NCBI RefSeq assembly: GCF_016100455.1
Contig: NZ_JACFSK010000001.1
Coordinates: 1,922,001 to 1,986,000, forward strand
Length of the DNA stretch: 64,000 nucleotides
Reading direction: 5' to 3'
From: Bartonella sp. M0283
Lineage (GTDB): Bacteria; Pseudomonadota; Alphaproteobacteria; Rhizobiales; Rhizobiaceae
The notes under the pieces were generated by a model that saw only the letters and a list, made by a program, of their open reading frames with translations, did not search any database and was not told where the DNA came from. Below, one piece after another: positions 46,341 to 56,500 of the stretch; position 1 is the stretch's first letter, and each line of letters starts with the position of its first letter. The position numbers and the translations under genes are program-made.

Positions 46341-47513
46341 ATGGAAGAGAGTAGAACACCGGTTATTATTGCAGTTGCGAGAACAGCTATAGCGCGGGCA
46401 AATGGTGCGCTTTCATCTGTTGACGTGGAATATCTTCTAAGCCCGCTCATTCGGGCACTCGTCGAACGCACAAAGATCGAAAAAACCGATATTGACGATG
46501 TTATGATCGGTAATGCGGCAGGCGGCGGCGGTAATCTCGCACGCCTTGCCGCTTTGACTGCCGGACTGCCGGTCGAAATTCCGGGTGTAACAATAGATCG
46601 ACAATGCGGGTCAGGTCTTGAAGCGGTGGTTATGGCATGCCGACTGGTTGAAGCAGGGGCCGGCGAGGTCTATCTCGCTGGTGGTGCAGAGAGCGTATCA
46701 ACTGCACCCTGGCGCATAAAACGCCCGAAAACGCCGCGCGAATTGCCGCAATTTTTTTCCCGTGCCCGTTTTTCACCGGATAACATCGGTGACCCTGATA
46801 TGGGAAACATGGCTGAAAATATTGCCCGACATTTTGGTATATCGAGAGAAAGGCAAGATCGTTTTGCGCTTCAAAGCCATCAACGAGCCTTGAAAGCCCA
46901 GGCTGACCATCGTTTTGACGATGAAATCATAGCACTTCAAACAGCAAAAGGCTTATTTTCCGCTGACGATTGCCCGAGAGCCGGTTTGAAACTTGAAACT
47001 TTGGAGCATTTGCGACCGGTATTTGAAAAAAATGGAACGGTTACTGCCGGAAATTCTTGCCCTTTAAACGACGGGGCAGCACTTGTTCTGGTGACATCTC
47101 TCGAAAAAGCCAAACAATTGGGCATTCAATACGGAATTATTTTTATTGATAGCGCTGTAAGCGGTGTTGATCCCAATCTTGCCGGTATGGGAGCGGTTCC
47201 CTCGACAAAAAAGTTGTTACAAAGAATGAAGCTCGACAAGTGTTCGGATTTCAAAGTCATCGAATTCAATGAAGCCTTTGCTGCACAAGTTATTGCAGCC
47301 ATTGACCGTCTGGATATATCGGAAGAACAAATCAACCGCGATGGTGGCGCAATCGCCCTTGGGCATCCCTTTGGCGCGTCGGGCACTTTTTTGACGATAC
47401 GGCTTTTTTCCCAGATGAAAAATCTGGCTGACGATGCCCTTGGCCTTGCGACAATGGGAATCGGCGGAGGGATGGGAATAAGTGCAGCTTTCAAGCCATA
47501 TCGCAACGCTTAA
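46341..47513 (+). CDS. Thiolase-family acyltransferase lacking the second catalytic cysteine
   Basis: A 390-residue thiolase. The nucleophile C89 (IDRQCGSG), the NEAFAAQ motif and H342 (GHPFGASG) are present. The C-terminal motif, normally CIGGGxG with the second catalytic Cys, reads MGIGGGMG, with Gly373 in place of the Cys. Loss of that base should weaken Claisen condensation and thiolysis, so the protein may have an altered reaction, such as decarboxylative or transfer chemistry, or reduced activity; this is inference from thiolase mechanism. It follows the acyl-CoA ligase after two bases, suggesting that it uses the ligase's product. It is not the usual PhaA/AtoB. Confidence 0.85.
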   Translation: MEESRTPVIIAVARTAIARANGALSSVDVEYLLSPLIRALVERTKIEKTDIDDVMIGNAAGGGGNLARLAALTAGLPVEIPGVTIDRQCGSGLEAVVMACRLVEAGAGEVYLAGGAESVSTAPWRIKRPKTPRELPQFFSRARFSPDNIGDPDMGNMAENIARHFGISRERQDRFALQSHQRALKAQADHRFDDEIIALQTAKGLFSADDCPRAGLKLETLEHLRPVFEKNGTVTAGNSCPLNDGAALVLVTSLEKAKQLGIQYGIIFIDSAVSGVDPNLAGMGAVPSTKKLLQRMKLDKCSDFKVIEFNEAFAAQVIAAIDRLDISEEQINRDGGAIALGHPFGASGTFLTIRLFSQMKNLADDALGLATMGIGGGMGISAAFKPYRNA

Positions 47514-47831
47514 AAATCACTTCGCTTGAGCGGAAGCACTATCTTGATATTTTAAGCCGAAACCGAATTTTTTAAATACCGGCCTTCTTTTTTCGTCGAT
47601 TATGACACAAACAATTCAAGACCAATGCGATCAATAACAACATTGGTCAATGTGAATTGAGAGCCTCCGGATGATTGTTTGATATATCCCCGTTTAACAT
47701 CATCCCGTTCCTATTGAACCATCTGTCTTTGTTGCTCAATGCGAAAAAGCGGGCTTTGCCCGCGCTTCAAGTGCTTTAAAAAAACACACATAGTTTTGAC
47801 GATTCAGAACGTTAATTCCTGACCCTTGCCG
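47514..47831. other. Intergenic region between convergent thiolase and mutS genes
   Basis: 318 bp with no gene. It holds the mutS terminator (47744-47763). Confidence 0.5.
47744..47763 (-). terminator. Probable terminator of mutS
   Basis: GCGGGC (47749-47754) / GCCCGC (47758-47763) with loop TTT; the minus strand then reads UUUUU. It is about 70 bases past the mutS stop. Confidence 0.75.
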
Positions 47832-50567
47832 TTAATTTTCAGCCAATGAAAGCTGTTTCAAACGATAGAGCTCTTCCAGCGCTTCCCTTGGCGAAAGCTC
47901 ATCCGGATTGATTGTCTTCAAGGCTTCTTCAATTTTGGACGTGTGATGGCTGTTTTGTGCTTCGCGCACCAAAGCAACGGAAAAAAGTGGAAGATCATCT
48001 ATCAATTTTGTGGCTTTACCGGCGACTTCGCCTTTTTCCAACTGATGGAGAACATCTTTTGCCCGCGACAAAACAGCGGCCGGAAGGCCGGCAAGTTTTG
48101 CCACCTGCACACCATAGGAACGGTCTGCCGCGCCGTTTCCCACCTCGTGAAGAAAAACAACATCGCCATTCCATTCTTTGACTTTCATTGTCACATTATG
48201 AAGGCGATCGAGTTTTTCGGTGAGTGCTGTCATTTCATGAAAGTGAGTGGCAAAAATTGCACGACAATGATTGACTTCATGAAGATATTCAATGGCTGCC
48301 CAGGCAATTGAAAGCCCGTCAAATGTCGACGTTCCACGGCCGATTTCATCAAGAATAACCAATGAACGCTCGCCTGCCTGATTGAGAATTGTTGCCGTTT
48401 CCACCATTTCAACCATAAAGGTTGACCGCCCATGGGCAAGATCATCGGCTGCACCAACGCGGCTGAAAAGCCTGTCGACAACACCGATATGGGCAGAACC
48501 GGCAGGAACGAACGACCCCATTTGCGCCATTATCGCAATCAAGGCATTTTGACGCAAAAACGTTGATTTACCACCCATATTGGGGCCGGTCAGTAGCCAA
48601 ATGGCGCCGTATTTCGCACCATTTTTGGGAGAAAGATCACAATTATTGGCCACAAACGGTTCTTTGGCCTGTGTTCTCAATGCCTGTTCGACCACCGGAT
48701 GGCGTCCGGCGACAATCTCGAAATCGAGCGACTGGTCGACAATCGGGCGACAATAGCCTTGCTCTTCGGCGAGATAAGCATTGGAGGCGGAAACATCAAA
48801 AACAGCAAGTGCCATGGCAGCTTGTCGGATAAAATCGGCTTGATCTGCAATTTCTGCGACAAGCTTCTCGAACAATTCAAGTTCGATTGTCAAAGCGCGA
48901 TCGGCTGCATTGGCAATGCGGCTTTCAAGATCGGCAAGTTCGGTTGTGGTAAAACGCATGGCATTCGCCATTGTCTGGCGATGGATAAAACGGCTTTTTG
49001 CTTCAGCCGTTTCTGTCAGTGCGGGTGCCTGAAGCGCGGTGACTTCGATATAATAACCGAGAATATTGTTATGGCGGATTTTAAGCGCTTTAACGCCCGT
49101 CTCTTCCGCATAACGGCCTTGCAATTCGGCAATGAACCGGCGCGATTGATCCCTCAAGGTTCTTAATTCATCAAGCTCTTTGTTATAATTCTCGCGAACA
49201 AATCCCCCGTCCCGTTTCAACAAGGGCAAATCATCGGCCAGTATGCGATCAAGGTGACTGTGTAAATCAACCGGCAATTTTTCAAGAACTGCAAAAGCAT
49301 CGCTTAATTCTTGTGGTAGAAGTTTACCCGCAAACAGGTTTCTCACATCGCAAATAACGGCAAAGCCACGCTGGATTGCAGCCATATCGCGCGGGCCGCC
49401 GCGACCAAGAACAAGGCGTGAAAGTGCTCGCGGCATATCCGGCGCGCTCTTCAAAATAGCCTGCAAATTTTCGGCAAACCGCATATCATTGAGAAAATAG
49501 GCAACCGAATCGAGCCTCTCGTTGATTGTTACCGGTGAAATCAACGGCGCCATCAAACGTTCGCTCAAAAGCCTTGCACCGCCTCCTGTCACTGTCCGGT
49601 CAATCGCTTTCATCAAGCTGCCATCGCGCTGGCCTGAAAGTGTTCGCGTCAATTCCAGATTGTTGCGGGTTGCCGGATCAATGAACAGAGAGGCGTTTTC
49701 GTCTTCCCTTAGAGGACGCATGAGAGGCGGACGTTCATTGATTTGTGTTTTTTCAACATAACCGATTGCCGCAGAAATTGCCGAAAGTTCTGCACGACCA
49801 TAGTGCCCCAGCCCTTCTAGCGTTGCCAGTTTGAAATAATCGCAAATATTGCGTTCGGCCATATTGCTATCAAAGAGGCTTGCTGCTTGTGGTGTAACGA
49901 TGCGACCGAGAATGTTGAATAACGGTTTCAATGCCTCGTCGTGGAAAACGCTATCGGCAACGATCAGCTCTTGCGGGTCAATGCGCATAATATCGGCAAG
50001 CAACCGGTCGGCATGGGCACGGCTTACTTTGAAAATTCCGGTCGAAATATCAATCCATGCAATCGCGAATTCCTGATCTTTTCCCGACTTGATGCGTGAA
50101 AGCGCCATAAGATAATTGGCGCGCGCCGGATCAAGCAGTTTGTCTTCTGTCAAAGTCCCCGGTGTGACAAGGCGAATAACATTGCGTCGCACAACCGATT
50201 TGGCCCCCCGTTTTCTTGCTTCAGCGGGATCTTCCATCTGCTCGCAGACAGCCACGCGGTAACCGCAGGCAATGAGTTTTTGCAAATAATCATCAGCGGC
50301 ATGAACAGGAACGCCACACATTGGCACATCTTCGCCAAGATGTTTGCCACGTTTGGTAAGAGCAATACCCAGCGCTTTGGAAGCTTCAACGGCATCATCA
50401 AAAAAAAGCTCGTAAAAATCACCCATGCGATAAAACAGCAAATAATCGCTATTTGCGGCTTTTATCTCGATATATTGCTCCATCATCGGGGTGATACGCT
50501 CGTCGGAGCGGTTATGCTTTCTTTCCGGCTTTTCTGCCGCTATTTCCTGCGTTACTTCTTCTGCCAT
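47832..50567 (-). CDS. mutS: DNA mismatch repair protein MutS
   Basis: MutS recognises mismatches and small loops and recruits MutL. The 911-residue protein has the mismatch-reading FYE motif (F51-Y-E in [12 protein letters not shown]), connector, lever and clamp domains, and the C-terminal ABC ATPase with Walker [17 protein letters not shown], the signature ...[17 protein letters not shown], Walker [18 protein letters not shown] and the helix-turn-helix dimerisation region. An N-terminal extension of about 25 residues, common in Rhizobiales, precedes the mismatch domain. It is monocistronic and divergent from maeB. Confidence 0.98.
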   Translation of the reverse strand: MAEEVTQEIAAEKPERKHNRSDERITPMMEQYIEIKAANSDYLLFYRMGDFYELFFDDAVEASKALGIALTKRGKHLGEDVPMCGVPVHAADDYLQKLIACGYRVAVCEQMEDPAEARKRGAKSVVRRNVIRLVTPGTLTEDKLLDPARANYLMALSRIKSGKDQEFAIAWIDISTGIFKVSRAHADRLLADIMRIDPQELIVADSVFHDEALKPLFNILGRIVTPQAASLFDSNMAERNICDYFKLATLEGLGHYGRAELSAISAAIGYVEKTQINERPPLMRPLREDENASLFIDPATRNNLELTRTLSGQRDGSLMKAIDRTVTGGGARLLSERLMAPLISPVTINERLDSVAYFLNDMRFAENLQAILKSAPDMPRALSRLVLGRGGPRDMAAIQRGFAVICDVRNLFAGKLLPQELSDAFAVLEKLPVDLHSHLDRILADDLPLLKRDGGFVRENYNKELDELRTLRDQSRRFIAELQGRYAEETGVKALKIRHNNILGYYIEVTALQAPALTETAEAKSRFIHRQTMANAMRFTTTELADLESRIANAADRALTIELELFEKLVAEIADQADFIRQAAMALAVFDVSASNAYLAEEQGYCRPIVDQSLDFEIVAGRHPVVEQALRTQAKEPFVANNCDLSPKNGAKYGAIWLLTGPNMGGKSTFLRQNALIAIMAQMGSFVPAGSAHIGVVDRLFSRVGAADDLAHGRSTFMVEMVETATILNQAGERSLVILDEIGRGTSTFDGLSIAWAAIEYLHEVNHCRAIFATHFHEMTALTEKLDRLHNVTMKVKEWNGDVVFLHEVGNGAADRSYGVQVAKLAGLPAAVLSRAKDVLHQLEKGEVAGKATKLIDDLPLFSVALVREAQNSHHTSKIEEALKTINPDELSPREALEELYRLKQLSLAEN

Positions 50568-50834
50568 GCCTTTTTAACCTTTGCTTTCGGCGTGTCACCA
50601 AAGAGCTTTTTTAAACCGCAATGCTTTATCGGAATATTTCAAGCTATAGCACCCAAACTATGTGTCATACCATTCAATATGTGTTTTAATACCCAACTCT
50701 TGTCGATTGAAATGTCGGCAGAATTTTTTGCCCGAAACGCAGAGACAATATATGCAAAAGCAATAAAAAAACTTGGACTATTTTTTAAATATAATCCATA
50801 ATTTCCGTTTATTATCACATTTTTACCGGCTTAA

Positions 50835-53168
50835 ATGGAGCAAACAAACGCTACCTCAGAAAATGATAGAAAAATGAGCAAAAAAAATCAAGAAAACGAC
50901 AACAAATCAAAAGTTTACAGTACTCTCGACCAGGAAGCGCTGGATTTTCACAGTCGCGGACGTCCGGGAAAGCTAGAAATTATTGCGACAAAGCCCATGG
51001 CAACCCAACATGATTTGGCTTTGGCTTATTCACCAGGTGTTGCAGTTCCGGTCAAAGCCATTGCGAAAGAACCGGCGCTTGCCTATGATTATACAGCCAA
51101 AGGCAACCTCGTTGCTGTCATTTCCAACGGCACAGCCATTTTGGGCCTCGGTCATCTTGGTGCTCTTGCCTCCAAACCGGTGATGGAAGGCAAAGCCGTT
51201 TTGTTCAAACGTTTTGCCGACGTCGATTCAATTGACCTCGAAATCGATACGACCGATGTTGATGCTTTCATCAATTCGGTCCGTTATCTCGGCCCTTCTT
51301 TCGGCGGTATAAATCTGGAAGATATCAAGGCTCCGGACTGCTTCATCATTGAAAGCCGTTTGAGAGAGTTAATGAATATTCCGGTTTTCCATGACGACCA
51401 ACATGGTACGGCTATTATTGCGACGGCAGGCCTTATCAATGCGCTTTACCTCACCGGTCGGGACATGAAACATACACGTCTTGTCTGTAATGGTGCCGGT
51501 TCTGCCGGAATTGCCTGCATCGAACTTATAAAGGCCATGGGTTTCAAGTCGGAAAATGTCATATTGTGCGACACCAAGGGCGTTGTTTATGAAGGCCGGC
51601 AAGAAAATATGAACCAATGGAAAGCTGCCCATGCCGTCAAGACCGACAAACGGACACTTGCCGAAGCACTTGAAGGGGCAGATGTTTTCTTTGGCGTTTC
51701 GGCCAAAGGCGTTCTGACGCCCGAAATGGTCAAATCCATGGCTCCGAAACCGATCATTTTTGCTATGGCAAATCCTGATCCTGAAATTACGCCGGAAGAA
51801 GTTGCCAAAGTGCGTGATGATGCCATTATGGCAACAGGCCGCTCGGATTATCCGAACCAGATCAACAATGTCTTATGCTTTCCTTATATTTTTCGGGGAG
51901 CTTTGGATGTACGCGCCAGCACGATCAATGAAACAATGAAAATTGCGGCGGCAAAAGCCATAGCCCAACTTGCCCGCGAAGAAGTGCCTGACGATGTTGC
52001 TGAAGCCTATCGGGGCACCCGACTGAAATTCGGTCCGAATTATATCATTCCGGTCCCATTTGATTCACGCCTGTTATCTGCGATTCCCACAGCTGTTGCC
52101 AAGGCGGCAATGGAAAGCGGCGTTGCCGGTAAGCCTATTGCCGATCTCGAAGCTTATGCACGGGATTTGGCTGCACGGCGTGATCCGATTGCTGCAACGA
52201 TGCGCGGTGTTTATAACCGTGTGCGGCAAAATCCCAAACGGATTGTCTTTGCCGAAGGTGAAGAAGAACAGGTGATGCGGGCAGCCGTTTCTTATGTCAA
52301 TCAGAACCTCGGTAGTGCCATTCTGGTTGGTCATGAAGATGTTATCGAAAAAAGAGCGCAGGCAGCCGGTATCGACCTTAACAGATCAGGAATAAAAATT
52401 GCCAATGCCCGCCTGTCTGATCGGAAAGATGCTTATGCCGACTATCTCTATAGCAAAATGCAACGAAAAGGTTGGCTATTGAGAGATTGCCACCGTTATA
52501 TCAATAATGATCGTAATCATTTTGCCGCATGCATGTTGGCATTGGGCGACGCCGATGCGATGATTACCGGCGTGACACGTAATTATGAAACCGGACTTGC
52601 CGATGTCTTGCGCGTTATCGACATGAAAGCCGGCGAACGTGTTGTCGGTATTTCGATGGCAATTTGCCGCGGTCGCACTGTTTTTATTGCCGACACTGCA
52701 ATTTCCGAACACCCGAATCCGGAAGAATTGGCCGATATCGCCGAACAAGCGGCAAGTTTTGCCCATGATATGAGCTATAAGCCACGCGTTGCACTTCTCG
52801 CATTCTCGACTTTTGGTCACATGAAGGGTGAAGGCGCCCAACGTATTCAGGAAGCGGTCAAATTGCTTCGCGCGCGCAATGTCAATTTCGAAGTTGACGG
52901 CGAAATGAGTGCCGATGTCGCACTCAATCCGAAAATGATGGAGCAATATCCATTCATGGGATTGAGCGAACCGGCCAATGTTCTGGTTATGCCGGGCTAC
53001 CATTCCGCCTCAATTGCCAGCAAAATGTTGCAGGAACTCGGCGGGGCGACCCTGATTGGCCCTATTCTCGTCGGTCTCGAAAAATCGGCCCAGATTGTTC
53101 CCTTGGGCGCTCGTGATTCCGACATAGTGACTATGGCAGCATTGGCAGCCTATAACACGACAAAATAG
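50835..53168 (+). CDS. maeB: NADP-dependent malic enzyme with phosphotransacetylase domain
   Basis: Oxidatively decarboxylates malate to pyruvate, producing NADPH. The 777-residue product has a malic enzyme part (about 30-440), with YSPGVAVPVKAIA, DCFIIESRLRELMNIPVFHDDQHGTAI and NAD(P) loop CNGAGSAGIACIEL, and a C-terminal phosphate acetyltransferase-like part (about 450-775) with ITGVTRNYETGLADVLRVID and ALLAFSTFGHMKGEGAQRIQEA. The latter is regulatory in known MaeB proteins and usually lacks Pta activity. The ATG at 50835 is taken; a Met 13 codons later is an alternative. It is followed by a strong terminator. Confidence 0.95.
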   Translation: MEQTNATSENDRKMSKKNQENDNKSKVYSTLDQEALDFHSRGRPGKLEIIATKPMATQHDLALAYSPGVAVPVKAIAKEPALAYDYTAKGNLVAVISNGTAILGLGHLGALASKPVMEGKAVLFKRFADVDSIDLEIDTTDVDAFINSVRYLGPSFGGINLEDIKAPDCFIIESRLRELMNIPVFHDDQHGTAIIATAGLINALYLTGRDMKHTRLVCNGAGSAGIACIELIKAMGFKSENVILCDTKGVVYEGRQENMNQWKAAHAVKTDKRTLAEALEGADVFFGVSAKGVLTPEMVKSMAPKPIIFAMANPDPEITPEEVAKVRDDAIMATGRSDYPNQINNVLCFPYIFRGALDVRASTINETMKIAAAKAIAQLAREEVPDDVAEAYRGTRLKFGPNYIIPVPFDSRLLSAIPTAVAKAAMESGVAGKPIADLEAYARDLAARRDPIAATMRGVYNRVRQNPKRIVFAEGEEEQVMRAAVSYVNQNLGSAILVGHEDVIEKRAQAAGIDLNRSGIKIANARLSDRKDAYADYLYSKMQRKGWLLRDCHRYINNDRNHFAACMLALGDADAMITGVTRNYETGLADVLRVIDMKAGERVVGISMAICRGRTVFIADTAISEHPNPEELADIAEQAASFAHDMSYKPRVALLAFSTFGHMKGEGAQRIQEAVKLLRARNVNFEVDGEMSADVALNPKMMEQYPFMGLSEPANVLVMPGYHSASIASKMLQELGGATLIGPILVGLEKSAQIVPLGARDSDIVTMAALAAYNTTK

Positions 53169-53185
53169 ATCTATCCGGATTTTAG

Positions 53186-53213
53186 AGCCCCGTTTTTTCT
53201 AACGGGGCTTTTA
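53186..53213 (+). terminator. Rho-independent terminator of maeB
   Basis: AGCCCCGTT (53186-53194) / AACGGGGCT (53201-53209), loop TTTTCT, then TTTTA. Confidence 0.92.
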
Positions 53214-53502
53214 TTAATTGCTTTATAAATAAATTCTTAAACTTTATAGCTGTTTAACGAATATGACGGGAAACGGTTTTATTAAGGAAAAGCCCTGATT
53301 TGCCGATCTTTTTCCCCGCATAACAGCGGTATTTAATGCAATTTTTAACACTATGTCTTATTTTTATCGGCATGTAATATAAAGTGTTTAGCGTTTACCA
53401 AAAAAATCGAAATTCGAGTTTAATAAAAAAGATATAGTTTATCATTAAAAAAACAGGCTAAATTCTGTCGCGTGAGCTTTTTTAAGGCAAGGATCAAATA
53501 AT
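53214..53502. other. AT-rich region upstream of cgs
   Basis: About 290 bp without a gene; it must carry the cgs promoter. AAGGA lies ten bases before the cgs ATG. No defined operator was recognised. Confidence 0.45.
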
Positions 53503-56500
53503 ATGGCGGAAACTGCATCATCAATCAAATGGCTTCTTTCTCAAAAAACGGAAGTACGCTATCTTCCTGATACAGCTTTTCCAATCCGCTCGACCTTCAA
53601 ATCGGAAGAGGAATTGCAGCAACTGGCCCACGAAATGGCCGAAGGCAAAAAAATTGTTTTGCCGGAATATACGCCTTTCGATTTCAGAGAACGGCTCACC
53701 GAGAATTCCAAGCTCATTTTGCATACTTTCCGTTCGACCGATGCTGCCGCTCGCAATAACGAGGCCATCACACCGGCAGCACAATGGCTGCTTGATAACC
53801 ATTATACGATCGATAAAACCATCCAGCAGGCGCGACGTGATTTTCCGCGTGCCTTTGTCAAACAGCTTCCCCCTTATAAAGGCGAAGATGAACTGCCAAG
53901 AATTTTCGCACTAGCCTGGCTTTATGTTGCGCATACCGACAGCAGTTTTTCGCTAAAAACTTTAACGGCCATGGTCAATGGTTACCAACAGGTTGCTGAT
54001 TTCCAGATTGGCGAATTATGGGCTTTGCCGTCGGCTGTCCGCATGGTTCTCATTGAAAATGCGCGGCGGCTTTCCATGCGCATCGAAAAAGCCCGCCGGA
54101 TGCGGAGATTTGCAAATCAGGCGGCCGACCAAATGGCTCTGGCTGAAAATGACAATGCACTTCAGAGCATTTTTTCAACCTACGAACCGCTTGTTGCCGA
54201 CCCGACTTTTGCCGCCCATCTTCTCTATCGTTTGCGCGGCGCTTCTGTTGATTCAACAACAGCCTTGAACTGGCTTGAAGAGCAGTTACATCGTCATGGC
54301 AGTGACCCTGAATCGGCAACAGCCGAAGAACATTCGCGCCAATCAACCGGCGGTGTGACAATGGGCAATATCATCCGTGGCCTGAAAGCCATTGATGACG
54401 TTGATTGGACATATTGGTTCGAAACGGTCAGTCATGTCGATTTCATGTTGCGTGAAAACAGCGATTTCGGAGAAATCGACTTTCCATCGCGCAACACCTA
54501 TCGCGTCATCATCGAAAAAATAGCTCGCCGCTCGCCATTAAGCGAACTGGAAGTGACAAAAAAAGCAATCGACATGGTCGAGAATGCAAAGAAAGACGGG
54601 TCGAAATCCGGCGCTTCGGTTGCTTGGTATCTTGTGGGACCCGGACGCGAAGCCTTTGAAAAAGCCTGCGACTATGATTGCCCGTTCTCGACCCGTTTCA
54701 TGCGTGCCTTCCGTGCTATGAAAATTTTCAGCATTGCGGTTCCGGTTTCTGTCATAACAATTCTCATTCTCATTGCAGTTTATGCATTTCTGAGGGAAGC
54801 AGGTTTGAGCCACGCATTGTCGCTAACCTTCACAGCACTTGCGCTTTTTCCGACAATGGATACTGCTTTTGCGCTCTTCAATACTCTCGTTGCCTGGACT
54901 GTCGAACCACGGCGATTGATCGGTTATGAATATAAGGACGGCATTCCGGAAGAGGCCAAAACGCTCGTTGTCGTTCCGACAATGATAACATCGCGCGATT
55001 CTATTGACGAGCAGATAAGAAATCTTGAAGTTCACTATCTCTCGAACCCGCAAGGGGCCATTTATTTTGCATTGGTGACAGACTGGGCCGACTCGAAAAA
55101 GGAAGAAACGGCCGACGATCGTGATCTTCTCGAATATGCGCAAAAAGGTATTGCCGATCTTAACCGGTATTATCGCGGTGACGGACAGCCACTATTTTTC
55201 ATTTTACATCGTCATCGTTTGTATAATCCTAGCGAAGATTGCTATATGGGCTGGGAGCGTAAACGCGGCAAGCTGCATGAGTTGAATCTGCTTTTGCGCG
55301 GTGACCGTGACACCAGTTTCTTCCCGACAGACCCACGTCTGCCCATGGATTGCCGCTTTGTCATGACGCTTGATTCCGACACAAGGCTCACCACCGAGGC
55401 AGTCACCCGCCTTGTCGGGAAACTCAATCATCCATTAAATCGTCCGGTCATTGACCCGAAAACACATACGGTCAAAAGCGGTTATGGCATTCTTCAGCCG
55501 CGGGTGACACCCTCGCTTACCACCGGTGATGATGCCTCATTCCTCCAACGTGTCTTTTCGGTCAATCGCGGCATAGACCCTTATGTTTTTGCCGTATCCG
55601 ATACCTATCAGGATCTTTTGGGCGAAGGTACCTATACCGGCAAAGGCCTTTATGACATTGATGCATTCGAAATAGCGCTTGCTGACAAAGTGCGTGAAAA
55701 TAGTGTGTTGAGCCACGATCTTCTTGAAGGCGGTTATGCACGCGTCGGCTTTGTGAGCGATGTCGAGGTGGTTGAAGATTATCCGACGGCCTATAATGTC
55801 GATGTTGCCCGTCATCATCGCTGGATCCGCGGTGACTGGCAATTGCTGCCATATCTCTTCACCCGTCACAATATCAACCTTATTACCCGCTGGAAAATGC
55901 AGGATAATTTACGGCGTTCTCTGACACCGCTCATGTGGATTATTGCATCGCTTTTCGGTTGGTGCATATTGCCGCTTCATACGGCGGTTTTCTGGCAATT
56001 ATTTCTGCTTTTGGGCATGTTTATTGCCCCCACACTTGGTGTTCTGCGCAATATTATGCCGACAAGCATGGACAATTCCTTGCGCGGCCATTTCCAATCG
56101 GTATTGACAAATATTGCAACAAGCACGGCGGATGTTGCATTGCGCACGACCTTCCTTGCCTATTCGGCATTTTATATGGTTGATGCGATTATCCGTACCC
56201 TCTATCGCATGTTTGTTTCACACAAACATCTGCTTGAATGGAAAACATCGGCAGCAACGCGTTCTTCGCCCAATACGCTCTCCTATTATGTCACCACCAT
56301 GTGGCCGGCGACATTAATTGGTGTGGTTTCGATTGCGCTTCCGGCAGCACTTCATAATTCTGCTGTCTTTGTAGCCCTGCCCTTTGGTCTTGCCTGGTTC
56401 TTTTCACCGCTTATCGCCTGGATTGTAAGCCGTTCGGCTGCCTTTCAGGATTCGCTTGAAATCCGGCCATCCGATAAAAATGAATTGCGTCGCATTGCAC

